Of a DNA stretch of 13,055 nucleotides, positions 1 through 7,039 are shown one piece after another. Each line of letters opens with the position of its first letter. Position 1 is the stretch's first letter. Made by a program: the position numbers and the translations under genes. The notes beneath the pieces were generated by a model. It was not told the origin of the DNA and ran no database searches. It saw only the letters and a program-made list of their open reading frames with translations. Source of the DNA: SIAJ01 sp036266155 (lineage in GTDB: Bacteria; Planctomycetota; Planctomycetia; Gemmatales; Gemmataceae); contig DATANR010000454.1 in NCBI GenBank assembly GCA_036266155.1, positions 1 through 13,055 of the forward strand, given 5' to 3'.

Positions 1-8
1 GGCTTACG

Positions 9-22
9 CCGCTCCGCTCGCC
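9..22. repeat. GC-rich intergenic repeat, left copy
   Basis: CCGCTCCGCTCGCC here is the exact reverse complement of the last 14 bases of the window. The surrounding bases (GGCTTACGCCGCTCCGCTCG, positions 1-20) look like half of a larger palindromic repeat whose other half would lie outside. I infer a dispersed planctomycete intergenic repeat placed just before the first gene. Copy number elsewhere in the genome cannot be seen. Confidence 0.5.
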
Positions 23-31
23 GGACGAAAC

Positions 32-1285
32 ATGACCACCGCATTTCCAGATCCTGACATTATCATCGACGGTGGCGCGCTCGGCGTCAGCGACGGCCTG
101 CTCATGCTCATCCGTGAAGCCCTTGAGCCTCTGCCGCCTGGGAGCGTCGTTGCGGTTCGCACAGCGCATCCGACGGTTGAGCACGACCTGCCGGCCTGGT
201 GCCGGATCATGGCGCATAGCTTCCTGGGTTCCGACGGCTCGACCTTTTACTTTCGCAAAGGCGACGTCAATCCACCGACGACGGCGAAGCCGGACTGGGG
301 CGTGCACATCCCGCTCCGGGCCGATGGCGAATTCCATACGCGCGATTGGCTCGTTGGCCGTGTCGGTGATGTGCCGGAACATGCGACGGGCGCAACCGGT
401 TTTGCTCCGCGTGGCGCCGTCGTCGAGCCGGGTTCGCCGTCGTTCGATTTCACGTTCAACGATCGTGCCCAGGTCTGGGCCGGCGAAGTCGCCGATCTCT
501 ACGAACAAGCGACAGCCAATCAGTGGGACGCGTCGCGCGATATTCCCTGGAGTGAATTGAAGCCGCTGCCGGCGCCGGTCGAGCGTGCCGTCTGTCAGCT
601 CATGACGTTCCTCGCCGAGAACGAATACTCGGCGCTGTACGTGCCGGCCAAGTTCGTACCGCGGATCAACCCGCAGTTCGCCGAGGTCGTCTTCTTCCTC
701 TGCACGCAGATGGCCGACGAGGCCCGGCACATCGAAGCGTTCACGAAGCGAGCGCTCGCGAACGGCGGCGGCCTGCAATACGCGGCCGCATCGACGCAGT
801 TGAGTTTGAAAACTCTATTCGACCAACACGACTTCACGGTCGCGTCGTTCTTACTGTCCGTATTAGGCGAGGGGACGTTTCTGGATCTGCTGCGCTTCAT
901 CGAAGATCACGCGCCCGATCCGGTGACCGCCGAGGTGTGTCGCCGGGCTCGCGTCGACGAGACGCGACACGTCAAGTTCGGCATGGCCCACGTGCGCTAT
1001 TACCTGGGCGAAGACCCGGCCCATTTCGACGAGTTGCGACTGGCTGTAAAGGCACGTGCCGCCGTGATGGCGAGCGTTACCGAAGTCAGCCCACGCGTGC
1101 AAGACGCCCTGGCCGTCCTCGCCGCCGGCGGCATGGACCCGGCCCGCCTCGGCGACGGCGTCCGCAAGGTGCGCGAATTGATGGCCGACATGCACGAACA
1201 CCGTCTGAAGCGCCTCGTCCAAGCCGGCTTTACCGCGGCGCAGGCCGATGAGATGTCGCGCTTGCATACGCCAAATTTTATGTAG
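32..1285 (+). CDS. TusA-like domain fused to diiron ferritin-like (R2-type) protein
   Basis: This 417-residue protein has two domains. Residues about 8-79 resemble TusA/SirA: the stretch from HPTVEHDLPAWCRIMAHSF to YFRKGD follows the TusA pattern (DPATTRDIPxFCxxMxH...YxIRKG). The TusA active-site CPxP is absent, replaced by V19-S20-D21-G22. Residues about 145-400 form a helical ferritin-like domain with two iron-ligand sets: E196 or E198 with E230-x-x-H233 (motif EARH), and E280 with E310-x-x-H313 (motif ETRH). This is the class I/II diiron carboxylate pattern of ribonucleotide reductase R2-like and AurF-like oxidases. The protein has no signal peptide and is probably cytoplasmic. The substrate is unknown; oxidation or oxygenation is inference from the metal site. 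Residues 80-144 are a linker without a recognised domain. The start is the first ATG, with only a weak purine stretch (GGACGAAAC) before it. The next gene is convergent, 8 bp away. Confidence 0.85.
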   Translation: MTTAFPDPDIIIDGGALGVSDGLLMLIREALEPLPPGSVVAVRTAHPTVEHDLPAWCRIMAHSFLGSDGSTFYFRKGDVNPPTTAKPDWGVHIPLRADGEFHTRDWLVGRVGDVPEHATGATGFAPRGAVVEPGSPSFDFTFNDRAQVWAGEVADLYEQATANQWDASRDIPWSELKPLPAPVERAVCQLMTFLAENEYSALYVPAKFVPRINPQFAEVVFFLCTQMADEARHIEAFTKRALANGGGLQYAAASTQLSLKTLFDQHDFTVASFLLSVLGEGTFLDLLRFIEDHAPDPVTAEVCRRARVDETRHVKFGMAHVRYYLGEDPAHFDELRLAVKARAAVMASVTEVSPRVQDALAVLAAGGMDPARLGDGVRKVRELMADMHEHRLKRLVQAGFTAAQADEMSRLHTPNFM

Positions 1286-1293
1286 GACTGCTC

Positions 1294-2655
1294 TCACTTC
1301 CCCGGCGGCCCATAGTTCGCCGCCTTCCTGTCGAGCACCAGCACCCAATCCAGATTCTCGCCCGGCGTCGGCGGCTGGAACATCTCTGGTTTGGCACTGA
1401 TGTCCTTGTCGATCTCCTTGGCCGCGCCGGTGCGCGGGTCAAACCACCAGGCCTTGAAGGCGTCACCCATGAGCTTTGTCATGCGGATCTCGACCGGTCG
1501 ACCGGCGGGACAGTAGACGAACGCATAAGTCCCCGCCGAGTCGCGCGTCGCCTGCACGCGCTTGGTGCCGGCGCTCGGGTCGGAGATCAGGAGCGATTGA
1601 TCGGGGATGCGCGTCAAGAACGGCCGCGACTCGATTAACGCGCGCAGGTGCCGCACCTGGTCGCCACCCGGCGCCCGCAGCGCTTCATGCCAGTCCTTGA
1701 TCGGCCCGTTCACCGGCACGCGGCCCTTGTCGAAGAACTGCCACATCGAATGATTGCCGTACGTAAAGCCGTGCCCGCCGGCGAACACGCCCCAGTAGGC
1801 CGCCCGGCGAATGTCGGCCGCGTTCGAGTAGCCGAACTCCTTCGCCTTGAAGCCGAGCGGATGGTCCTCGTAGAGCGGCTCGCCATCGAACACCGGCTTG
1901 ATCGGCATGCGCGCGTAATCCTTGGCAATACGATCGGCCACAGGAACGTCGGTGTTGTGGCCGGTTTGCCAGCAGTTGAAGTCGAGCCACGCGTCGTCGT
2001 GGAACCACTCGGACGAACAGCGCCCGCCGCTCGGATGGAACGTCATCAAGTGCGTGCCGCCGTCGCCTTTGCGCAACCCCGCGGCGAGTTCCCGCCAGAT
2101 CGTCGCTCGTCCCGTGCTATCCGGATTGCGATCGCCGCCGAGCATCCAGATGATGCCGCGATCCTTGTAACGCTGGCCGAGCCATTCACCATAGACGCGG
2201 GCGTTGTTGACGGTGAAAATCTCGGGCCCTTTGCCCCAGGCCTTCGGTCCCACCTTGTCGCCCCACGTCGGCAAGAACGCGACATACAGACCGAGTTCAT
2301 TCGCCCGATTCACGACCCAGTCGACGTGTTTGAAATAATCCTCGTTCGGCTTCGTCGGATCGTTGTCGGCCAGAGGCAGATGGCCGTACGCGTTCGGAGC
2401 GGTCAGCCCATCGAACTCCGCGATCGCGACGGCTTGAATCACGGTAAACTTGCGCGCCGCCCGATCTTTCAAATAGACGTCCGCATCCTCACGTGTGAGC
2501 CGATGGAACAACTCCCACGCCGTGTCGCCCAGATAGAAGAACGGCTTCCCCTCGGCGGTCACGAGGAAGCGCTTGTTGTCGCTGACCTTGAGTTGCGGCT
2601 GGGCAGACGAACAGGGCATTGCCAAGAAAAGGGCGGCCAGAAGGGAGAGGCGCAT
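1294..2655 (-). CDS. Secreted DUF4038 (apiosidase-like) glycoside hydrolase with C-terminal collagen-binding-like domain
   Basis: The 453-residue protein begins with a signal peptide (basic MR, hydrophobic LSLLAALFLAMP, likely cut after CSSA near residue 18). Residues about 24-345 fit the DUF4038 apiosidase-like TIM barrel: GKPFFYLGDTAWELFHRLT near the start, WMLGGDRNP with candidate acid D175, PVFDGEPLYED with candidate E259, and the WGVFAGGHGFTYG segment. Residues about 350-445 match the 'putative collagen-binding domain of a collagenase' usually attached to this barrel (YAFVYCPAGRPVEI, AWWFDPRTGAAKEI). Full family length, nothing missing. The expected role is cleavage of a plant or microbial polysaccharide side chain outside the cytoplasm or in the periplasm; the exact sugar cannot be told from sequence. 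No Shine-Dalgarno is visible before the ATG. It is divergent from higB, with 150 bp between the starts. Confidence 0.88.
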   Translation of the reverse strand: MRLSLLAALFLAMPCSSAQPQLKVSDNKRFLVTAEGKPFFYLGDTAWELFHRLTREDADVYLKDRAARKFTVIQAVAIAEFDGLTAPNAYGHLPLADNDPTKPNEDYFKHVDWVVNRANELGLYVAFLPTWGDKVGPKAWGKGPEIFTVNNARVYGEWLGQRYKDRGIIWMLGGDRNPDSTGRATIWRELAAGLRKGDGGTHLMTFHPSGGRCSSEWFHDDAWLDFNCWQTGHNTDVPVADRIAKDYARMPIKPVFDGEPLYEDHPLGFKAKEFGYSNAADIRRAAYWGVFAGGHGFTYGNHSMWQFFDKGRVPVNGPIKDWHEALRAPGGDQVRHLRALIESRPFLTRIPDQSLLISDPSAGTKRVQATRDSAGTYAFVYCPAGRPVEIRMTKLMGDAFKAWWFDPRTGAAKEIDKDISAKPEMFQPPTPGENLDWVLVLDRKAANYGPPGK

Positions 2656-2753
2656 GGTCGTACCGGATTAAGGGATTGCGATGACAGAGTACCTGAAGCA
2701 TTCCGCGATGCCACGGGCGGCGGCCTGAGAACTCCAAAACGAGTTCCTCTTGC

Positions 2754-2776
2754 CTTGTTCGCAAAAATCGAACAAG
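2754..2776. promoter_or_regulatory. Operator-like palindrome upstream of higB
   Basis: CTTGTTCG at 2754-2761 and CGAACAAG at 2769-2776 are perfect 8-base inverted repeats around a 7-base AT-rich centre (CAAAAAT). The site lies 29 bp before the toxin ATG. HTH antitoxins of the HigA type commonly bind such palindromes as dimers to repress their own operon, so this is the best candidate for the autoregulatory operator. A -10-like TATGAA occurs at 2782-2787, but I could not pair it with a good -35. Confidence 0.6.
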
Positions 2777-2805
2777 ATGACTATGAACTCCTTGGGGCGA
2801 CCGAG

Positions 2806-3189
2806 ATGTGGGTGATATCTCTACGGCGTCTCCGCGAGTTCTGGACCGTTCACGGGAATGCAGAAGTGCCGTTGCGTGGTTGGTTCACACAAACATCCGC
2901 TGCCGAATGGCAGACGCTTAACGAACTACGAACGACATTTTCATCCGCGGACCTTGTCGGCAACTGTACGGTGTTCAACATTGGCGGCAACAATTTCCGA
3001 TTGATTGCGCGCGTGTTCTACCGAAATCACAAAGTGTATGTGTTGCGAGTGATGACCCATGCCGCTTACGATCGTGAAGCCTGGCCTGCCGAATGCGGGT
3101 GCCACAGCGGTCCACCCGCTGGAACTCGTCCCGTGCGAATGAAGCCCCGACGAAAACGCAATTCGAAACGGCCCCGGAGAACAGCATGA
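2806..3189 (+). CDS. higB: HigB-type mRNA interferase toxin
   Basis: This 127-residue protein matches the HigB (RelE-superfamily, ribosome-dependent mRNA cleavage) family along residues 1-100: MWVISLRRLREFW, then LRTTFSSADLVGNCTVFNIG, GNNFRLIARVFYRNHKVYVL and VMTHAAYDREAW. I chose the ATG at 2806 because the family starts exactly there; the open frame upstream is non-coding read-through. The usual family length is about 95-100 residues. Residues 101-127 are an extra tail rich in Arg/Lys (MKPRRKRNSKRPRRTA). The stop TGA overlaps the antitoxin ATG (ATGA), so toxin comes first and the two genes are translationally coupled. Translation of the toxin is probably weak, with only GGGG 8 bases before the ATG. 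Expression is expected to be repressed by HigA at the palindrome 2754-2776. Confidence 0.87.
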   Translation: MWVISLRRLREFWTVHGNAEVPLRGWFTQTSAAEWQTLNELRTTFSSADLVGNCTVFNIGGNNFRLIARVFYRNHKVYVLRVMTHAAYDREAWPAECGCHSGPPAGTRPVRMKPRRKRNSKRPRRTA

Positions 3190-3632
3190 GCCGCACCAGC
3201 ACGAAACCGCGGAAGACTCGCCTTCCCGACTCTTACTTCGAGTTGGTCAAGCGCCATCCTCTGCGGAGCATTCAATCAGATGCGGAACTCGATGGTGCTC
3301 AGGCAATCATGGATGAATTGCTGCGCCAAGAACTCGACTCCGGCGGCCAGGCCTACCTCGACACCCTCTCTGATTTGGTGCTCTTGTACGAGCGCGATCA
3401 TCACGCAATTCCGCCGTTGAATCCGCAAGAACTCTTGTCGCATCTGTTGGAGGACCGGCGGATGTCGCAAGCCGATCTGGTTCGCAAGACTGGGATCGCC
3501 AAGGCGACCGTCAGCGATCTGGTGAGCGGCAAACGGTCCTTCACCGTGGAGCAAATGCACGCCATCGCAAGCGTGTTTGGCCTGCCGGGAAAGGTGTTCT
3601 TGCCGCGTGCAGAAAAGGTTATCGAATCCTAA
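3186..3632 (+). CDS. higA: HigA-type HTH antitoxin
   Basis: This 148-residue antitoxin partners HigB. The C-terminal part (about 80-135) is an XRE/Cro-type helix-turn-helix: LLSHLLEDRRMSQADLVRKT, GIAKATVSDLVSGKRSFT, then EQMHAIASVFGLP. The N-terminal 75 residues (DSYFELVKRHPLRSIQSDAE, then a helix with DELL) are the expected toxin-binding region of the COG5499 HigA group. The start at 3186 overlaps the toxin stop by ATGA and has GGAG at 3176-3179, 6 bases ahead. An in-frame ATG at 3093 would add 31 unconserved residues encoded inside the toxin gene, so I reject it. The last 4 bases overlap the convergent thioredoxin gene. HigA should neutralise HigB and repress the operon. Confidence 0.87.
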   Translation: MSRTSTKPRKTRLPDSYFELVKRHPLRSIQSDAELDGAQAIMDELLRQELDSGGQAYLDTLSDLVLLYERDHHAIPPLNPQELLSHLLEDRRMSQADLVRKTGIAKATVSDLVSGKRSFTVEQMHAIASVFGLPGKVFLPRAEKVIES

Positions 3633-3937
3633 CCCCGCCCCGCTGCCAGCAATTCGCTCCGCAGACGCGTCTCCGGCACGGCCCCTTCGATGCGCTTCAC
3701 GACCTGCCCGCCCTTGAACACGATCAACGTCGGCACCGCGTTGATTTGATACCGGCCCGCGAGGCCCTGATTGTTGTCGATGTTGACCTGGGCCACCTTG
3801 TATTCGGTGGCCAGTCGGTGAAGCGCCGGCGTCATGGTCTTACACGGGCCGCACCAGGGGGCCCAGAAATCGACGAGCACGATGCCGGCGTCTTCCAACA
3901 CTTCGTGTTTGAAGTTGTAACCTTCTTGCAGCAACAT
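3629..3937 (-). CDS. trxA: Thioredoxin
   Basis: A 102-residue single-domain thioredoxin of standard length. It shows VLVDFWAPWCGPCKTMTPAL with the redox cysteines C29 and C32 in WCGPC, the core NIDNN strand, and cis-proline P69 in the motif AVPTLIVFKGGQ. There is no signal peptide or membrane segment, so it is cytoplasmic. The role is thiol-disulfide exchange, for example reducing ribonucleotide reductase, peroxiredoxins or PAPS reductase. The start is well supported: GGAGG at 3944-3948 lies 6 bases before the ATG. Its 3' end overlaps higA by 4 bp in convergent orientation. The upstream 95 bp includes the 48-bp palindrome that ends the neighbouring large gene, and no clear promoter. It is not adjacent to the cys genes, so a sulfate-assimilation role is not implied by position. 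Confidence 0.95.
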   Translation of the reverse strand: MLLQEGYNFKHEVLEDAGIVLVDFWAPWCGPCKTMTPALHRLATEYKVAQVNIDNNQGLAGRYQINAVPTLIVFKGGQVVKRIEGAVPETRLRSELLAAGRG

Positions 3938-3982
3938 GACGGGCCTCCGAGGGGCACCCTATTCATAGGTCCTCCCGGCTCA

Positions 3983-4030
3983 GGTCAGGTTGGAAACCTG
4001 ACCTACGTAGGTCAGGTTTCCAACCTGACC
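3983..4030. repeat. Perfect 48-bp nested palindrome (twin hairpin)
   Basis: Bases 3983-4006 are the exact reverse complement of 4007-4030. Each 24-base arm is itself a small hairpin (GGTCAGGTT-N3-AACCTGACC), so the site can fold as one long stem or as two hairpins in tandem. It begins 2 bp after the stop codon of the large GGxGxD-repeat gene, so it probably stops or protects that transcript; no U-run follows it. A single hairpin of the same family lies at 6997-7020, which marks this as a repeated element rather than a one-off terminator. Confidence 0.8.
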
Positions 4031-4032
4031 CG

Positions 4033-6171
4033 TCACGGAATATTGCTCACGAACTCGCCATTCACGCCCACGTCGACGCCGGTACCCCCATCCAGGGTGT
4101 CGCTGCCGGCGCCGCCGTCGAGGCTGTCGTTCCCAGCGCCACCGACCAGCGAGTCGTTCCCCGTTCCGCCGATCAACGTGTCGTTGCCGGAACCGCCAGT
4201 CAGAGTCACGTTACCGGTGAAAGCGGACGCGTCGATCTTGTTCGACTTTCTACCGTCCGTCAGGTTCGCCAGCTCGATGCCGCTCAACAGGTCGGTCCCC
4301 TTGCCCGTGAGCTTGGTGTTGGTCAGCGTGAACCCGGTCACGCCGGTCTCAACTATTTGATCGTCGGTCCCGATGCCGCCGTCGATCGCGTCGTCGCCGA
4401 GGCCACCGGTCAGCAGGTCGTTGCCCTTGCCGCCATTGATACTGTCGTTCTTCGCTCCGCCGATGAGCGTATCGTCGCCGTCGCCGCCCGTGAGCGTCAC
4501 GGGGGCCAGCGTGAATTTGGTCGCGTCGAGCTTGCTCGCCGTTGCGGCCGCGATCAACTCGTAGGTCTCGAATCTCTTGAAGTGGATGAACTTGCCGGTC
4601 GGGCCGACGGCCAACGCATTCGTTAGCTTCACCCCGGTCCCGCCGAGTTTGAGCGCGTCGGTCCCCTTGCCCGCGTCGATGGTCGCGGAGCCGGACCATA
4701 AGGTCAGATCGATCGTGTCGTTCGCGATACCCGCGGTGATCCGGGCATTCTGAATCGACACGAGATTGGCGATCACGCCGTTCACGGTGAGCGTCGTGTC
4801 AGTCAACGTGATCAAGCCCGTGGAAGTGGGGGAGGAAACCGTGTTCGTCCCCACGCCGCCGTCGAACTTGTCGGTGCCGGCAACGAGCTTGAAGGTATCG
4901 TTGCCCACATCGCCGATCAGCGAATCGTCGCCCGTGCCGCCGATCAGGATGTCATCGCCGGCAGCGCCATTGAGCGTCACGGACCCCTTGGTGAACTTCG
5001 TGGCATCGATCGTATTGTTGCTGGCATTTCCCGTCAGTTGGGCATGCTCGATGCCCGACAGCGTGTCCGTGCCCTGGCCGACCATCAGAGCATCGGTCAA
5101 CCGGTAACTGCTTGCTCCCGTCTCGACGAGCGTGTCGACCCCGGGGCCACCGCTGATCAAATCGTTGCCGAGGCCGCCGGTCAGTATGTCGTCGGCCGAT
5201 CCGCCGTCGACCGTGTCGTTGCCGGCCCCGCCGTTTAACGTCACCAGGCCGCTAAAGTTGCTGGCGTCCATCAGATTGTCGCCGGCGCCGCCGAGCAGAT
5301 TCGCCTCGTCGATGCCGATCAGCGTGTTCGTACCGAGTCCGACCAGCGTGCCGCTTGCGGGCGTGCCGGTCAGCGTGAAGTTGACGTCGCCTGCCTCGAT
5401 CACGAGGTCGGTTCCGGTCGGTCCGCCGTTGAGCACGTCGTCGCCGAGGCCGCCCGACAGCAGATCGTCCGCGGCCCCCGTGGTCAGGTTGTCGTTGTCA
5501 CCTCCGCCCCAGACCGAGACCGGGTGGAGACAGGTGCTCGCATCGAGCTTATCACTGCCCAGATGGAGTCGAACCCGGACGTCCGAGGTATCCGCGTAAT
5601 TGAAGTTCGGCAGGGTGTTGTTGAAGTCGACCGTGACGCCGCCAAACGATTCGGTCACCGTCACGATGTCCCCGGTCGCGTTGCCGTGGATCATGACCGG
5701 GCCACCGTTCACGTTGTAGACGCCCGCGAAGATCGCCGTGTCGTCAGTGAGGATGGCGTCGGGGGCCGTATGGTTCGGGTTGGCGATGGCGCCGAGGTAA
5801 TAGTCGTCGTTCACGTCCGGCAGCCCGGCGCCGGGCAAGGACAGGTCCACACCGATCAGCCAGTACTTGAGGTGGTCGCCCGGCGTCAGATCGGCGATGT
5901 CCGTGACCTTGACCTTGGCGAGGAAGGTATCGGCCGTGGTGATCGACGAATCTTTCGACCGATAGATGTTGACGTCAAACGGCTTTTCAGTCGTGAGCGT
6001 ATTGCTGATTTTGTAGAGGAGCGCCAAATTGTTATGGCCGTCGGCCGACAAGCTTACAACGTGGATATTGGGCGTCAGGGCCGGAACATCGCGTGCTTCG
6101 AGCGGTTCCAGCGCCCAGCGCCGCGTATTGACCGCCTTGATCGCGCAGCGCTTCCAGAACGAACGAAACAT
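4033..6171 (-). CDS. Secreted calcium-binding GGxGxD (RTX-like) repeat protein with interleaved modules
   Basis: This 712-residue protein starts with a short basic segment and the planctomycete N-terminal motif LEPLEARDVPA (residues 21-31) found on their large exported proteins. Residues 32-220 are a non-repetitive beta-rich region. From about 222 to the end, nonapeptide blocks of the RTX/haemolysin type (GGxGxDxLx, for example GGAGNDTVDGG, GGTGNDSLVGG) alternate with about 57-residue modules. The modules follow LTxxxLxGxGTDxLSGIExAxLTG...NxIDAxxFTGxVTLxG and sit near residues 254-312, 346-402, 441-500 (divergent), 504-560 and 602-659. The GGxGxD blocks should bind calcium and fold as a parallel beta-roll outside the cell. 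No enzyme domain is seen. GGAG at 6180-6183 supports the start. A promoter candidate lies 77 bp upstream and the 48-bp palindrome directly downstream. The function may be adhesive or structural; that is inference. Confidence 0.85.
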   Translation of the reverse strand: MFRSFWKRCAIKAVNTRRWALEPLEARDVPALTPNIHVVSLSADGHNNLALLYKISNTLTTEKPFDVNIYRSKDSSITTADTFLAKVKVTDIADLTPGDHLKYWLIGVDLSLPGAGLPDVNDDYYLGAIANPNHTAPDAILTDDTAIFAGVYNVNGGPVMIHGNATGDIVTVTESFGGVTVDFNNTLPNFNYADTSDVRVRLHLGSDKLDASTCLHPVSVWGGGDNDNLTTGAADDLLSGGLGDDVLNGGPTGTDLVIEAGDVNFTLTGTPASGTLVGLGTNTLIGIDEANLLGGAGDNLMDASNFSGLVTLNGGAGNDTVDGGSADDILTGGLGNDLISGGPGVDTLVETGASSYRLTDALMVGQGTDTLSGIEHAQLTGNASNNTIDATKFTKGSVTLNGAAGDDILIGGTGDDSLIGDVGNDTFKLVAGTDKFDGGVGTNTVSSPTSTGLITLTDTTLTVNGVIANLVSIQNARITAGIANDTIDLTLWSGSATIDAGKGTDALKLGGTGVKLTNALAVGPTGKFIHFKRFETYELIAAATASKLDATKFTLAPVTLTGGDGDDTLIGGAKNDSINGGKGNDLLTGGLGDDAIDGGIGTDDQIVETGVTGFTLTNTKLTGKGTDLLSGIELANLTDGRKSNKIDASAFTGNVTLTGGSGNDTLIGGTGNDSLVGGAGNDSLDGGAGSDTLDGGTGVDVGVNGEFVSNIP

Positions 6172-6247
6172 CGGATCGTCTCCAAGGAAAGACCGTCGGA
6201 AACCACTGAGTCAAGCGAGGGGGTGCGGTCAAGGATTGCGGACACGT

Positions 6248-6276
6248 ATTTTATCAGTCCCGGAAGCGGGGTGCAA
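6248..6276 (-). promoter_or_regulatory. Candidate sigma-70 promoter of the repeat-protein gene
   Basis: On the minus strand, TTGCAC (6271-6276) and TAAAAT (6248-6253) are separated by 17 bases. The -10 matches the consensus at five of six positions; the -35 is poor. It lies 77 bp upstream of the ATG at 6171 in the only AT-richer stretch of this intergenic region. No other element supports it. Confidence 0.35.
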
Positions 6277-6327
6277 GCGGAAGACGGGTTGAACCAGATT
6301 CTCTTGGAGAGCCAACAAAGTTCGGGT

Positions 6328-6397
6328 AGCTGAATTCGTGAGAATTCAGTTCTTGCGCGTGCTGCGGGCCGAAAACTGGATTCTCACGAATTCAGCT
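6328..6397. repeat. 70-bp inverted repeat with nested hairpins
   Basis: The arms 6328-6351 and 6374-6397 (24 bases each) are inverted copies with one mismatch, which would still be a G-U pair in RNA. They flank a 22-base GC-rich centre. Each arm is itself palindromic (CTGAATTC-N4-GAATTCAG in the left arm). This is the same nested design as the 3983-4030 element, but with an unrelated sequence. A further small stem (GCTGCA-N5-TGCAGC, 6395-6411) overlaps the right end. It is probably a member of a dispersed, REP-like family. Confidence 0.7.
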
Positions 6398-6439
6398 GCA
6401 ACTCCTGCAGCTTGTCTCTGGTAACGAGTTTCATCCCAC

Positions 6440-6934
6440 TTGTCCTCCCTAGCGTCCTCTCTCTCCCTCTGGCGACACTGCCTGATCACTGGTAGAATTC
6501 TTTCCGGCCGACTCGCTTTCCGGTCACATCCCCTAAAGGTGGCCGGGACGGTAACAAGTCCGTTGATCTCGGTCGGCGGGAACGTCGGCTCGGTGACGGT
6601 CGGAGCGTTCAACGCGACGAACCTGTTCGCCGGCTACAGCGCGCCGACGGACGGGACAGGCACGTTCAGCGGCGCATTCTCGATCGGGCCGATTACTGTG
6701 AAGGCGTCCGCGAATGGGTTCGTCAATTCGAACGTGATCGCCACGAGCATCAAGAACGTGACCCTGGCCAGCGCCGTGACAGCGAACAGTGGGACCAAGT
6801 TCGGGTTCGTGTTCCAAGGGTCCGCCAACGGCACGTTCTGCGGCTTGACGGTAAAGAACCCGGTGCACTCGTACAATCGGACGCTCGGGGGAACGCAGGA
6901 TCTGGACGCCGATCTGTGGGTAGTGCGCGTGTAG
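6440..6934 (+). pseudogene. 3' remnant of a secreted planctomycete repeat protein
   Basis: The open frame gives 164 residues. Only residues from about 34 onward look like protein: TVTSPLISVGGNVGSVTVGA, NLFAGYSAPTDGTGTFSGAF, IGPITVKASANGFVNSNVIA, LASAVTANSGTKFGFVFQG and the tail DLDADLWVVRV. Short Gly/Val/Asn-rich strands of this kind are typical of the C-terminal beta-solenoid or wall-like regions of very large exported planctomycete proteins. Residues 1-33 read as translated non-coding DNA, with no signal peptide, no LExLE motif and no Shine-Dalgarno. I infer that the 5' part was deleted and that only the C-terminal domain (about 6539-6934) persists. The frame stays open to the stop, so the loss may be recent. 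The alternative is a short real gene of unknown role. Confidence 0.55.
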
Positions 6935-6996
6935 GCGGGGCGAAGACGACGCAGGCCGCGTCCCCGTTTGCCCCACTCGACCGGACCCGGAATTGC

Positions 6997-7020
6997 AGGT
7001 CAGGTTAGGAAACCTGACCT
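6997..7020. repeat. Single hairpin of the GGTCAGGTT family
   Basis: AGGTCAGGTT (6997-7006) and AACCTGACCT (7011-7020) form a perfect 10-bp stem with loop AGGA. It is the same unit as each half of the 3983-4030 palindrome, including the following AC. It lies 63 bp after the stop of the remnant gene. Confidence 0.75.
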
Positions 7021-7039
7021 ACCAGCAGCTTCAGGTCCA

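Noticed and set aside
1648..2805. Long plus-strand open frame running opposite the glycoside hydrolase into higB
   Set aside because: It is antisense to a well-supported DUF4038 gene, and its Arg/Val-rich composition is typical of GC-rich shadow frames. Only the part from 2806 is a real protein.
3093..3185. Upstream start for the antitoxin
   Set aside because: It would add 31 unconserved residues from within higB. The ATG at 3186 has GGAG and the coupling ATGA overlap.
3958..3969. CCTATTCATAGG palindrome upstream of thioredoxin as an operator
   Set aside because: The stem is only 5 bp and nothing else supports it, so it is likely chance.
5524..6333. Plus-strand 269-residue open frame opposite the GGxGxD-repeat gene
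   Set aside because: The opposite strand has clear repeats, an export motif and a ribosome-binding site, while this frame shows only Arg/Val-rich shadow composition.
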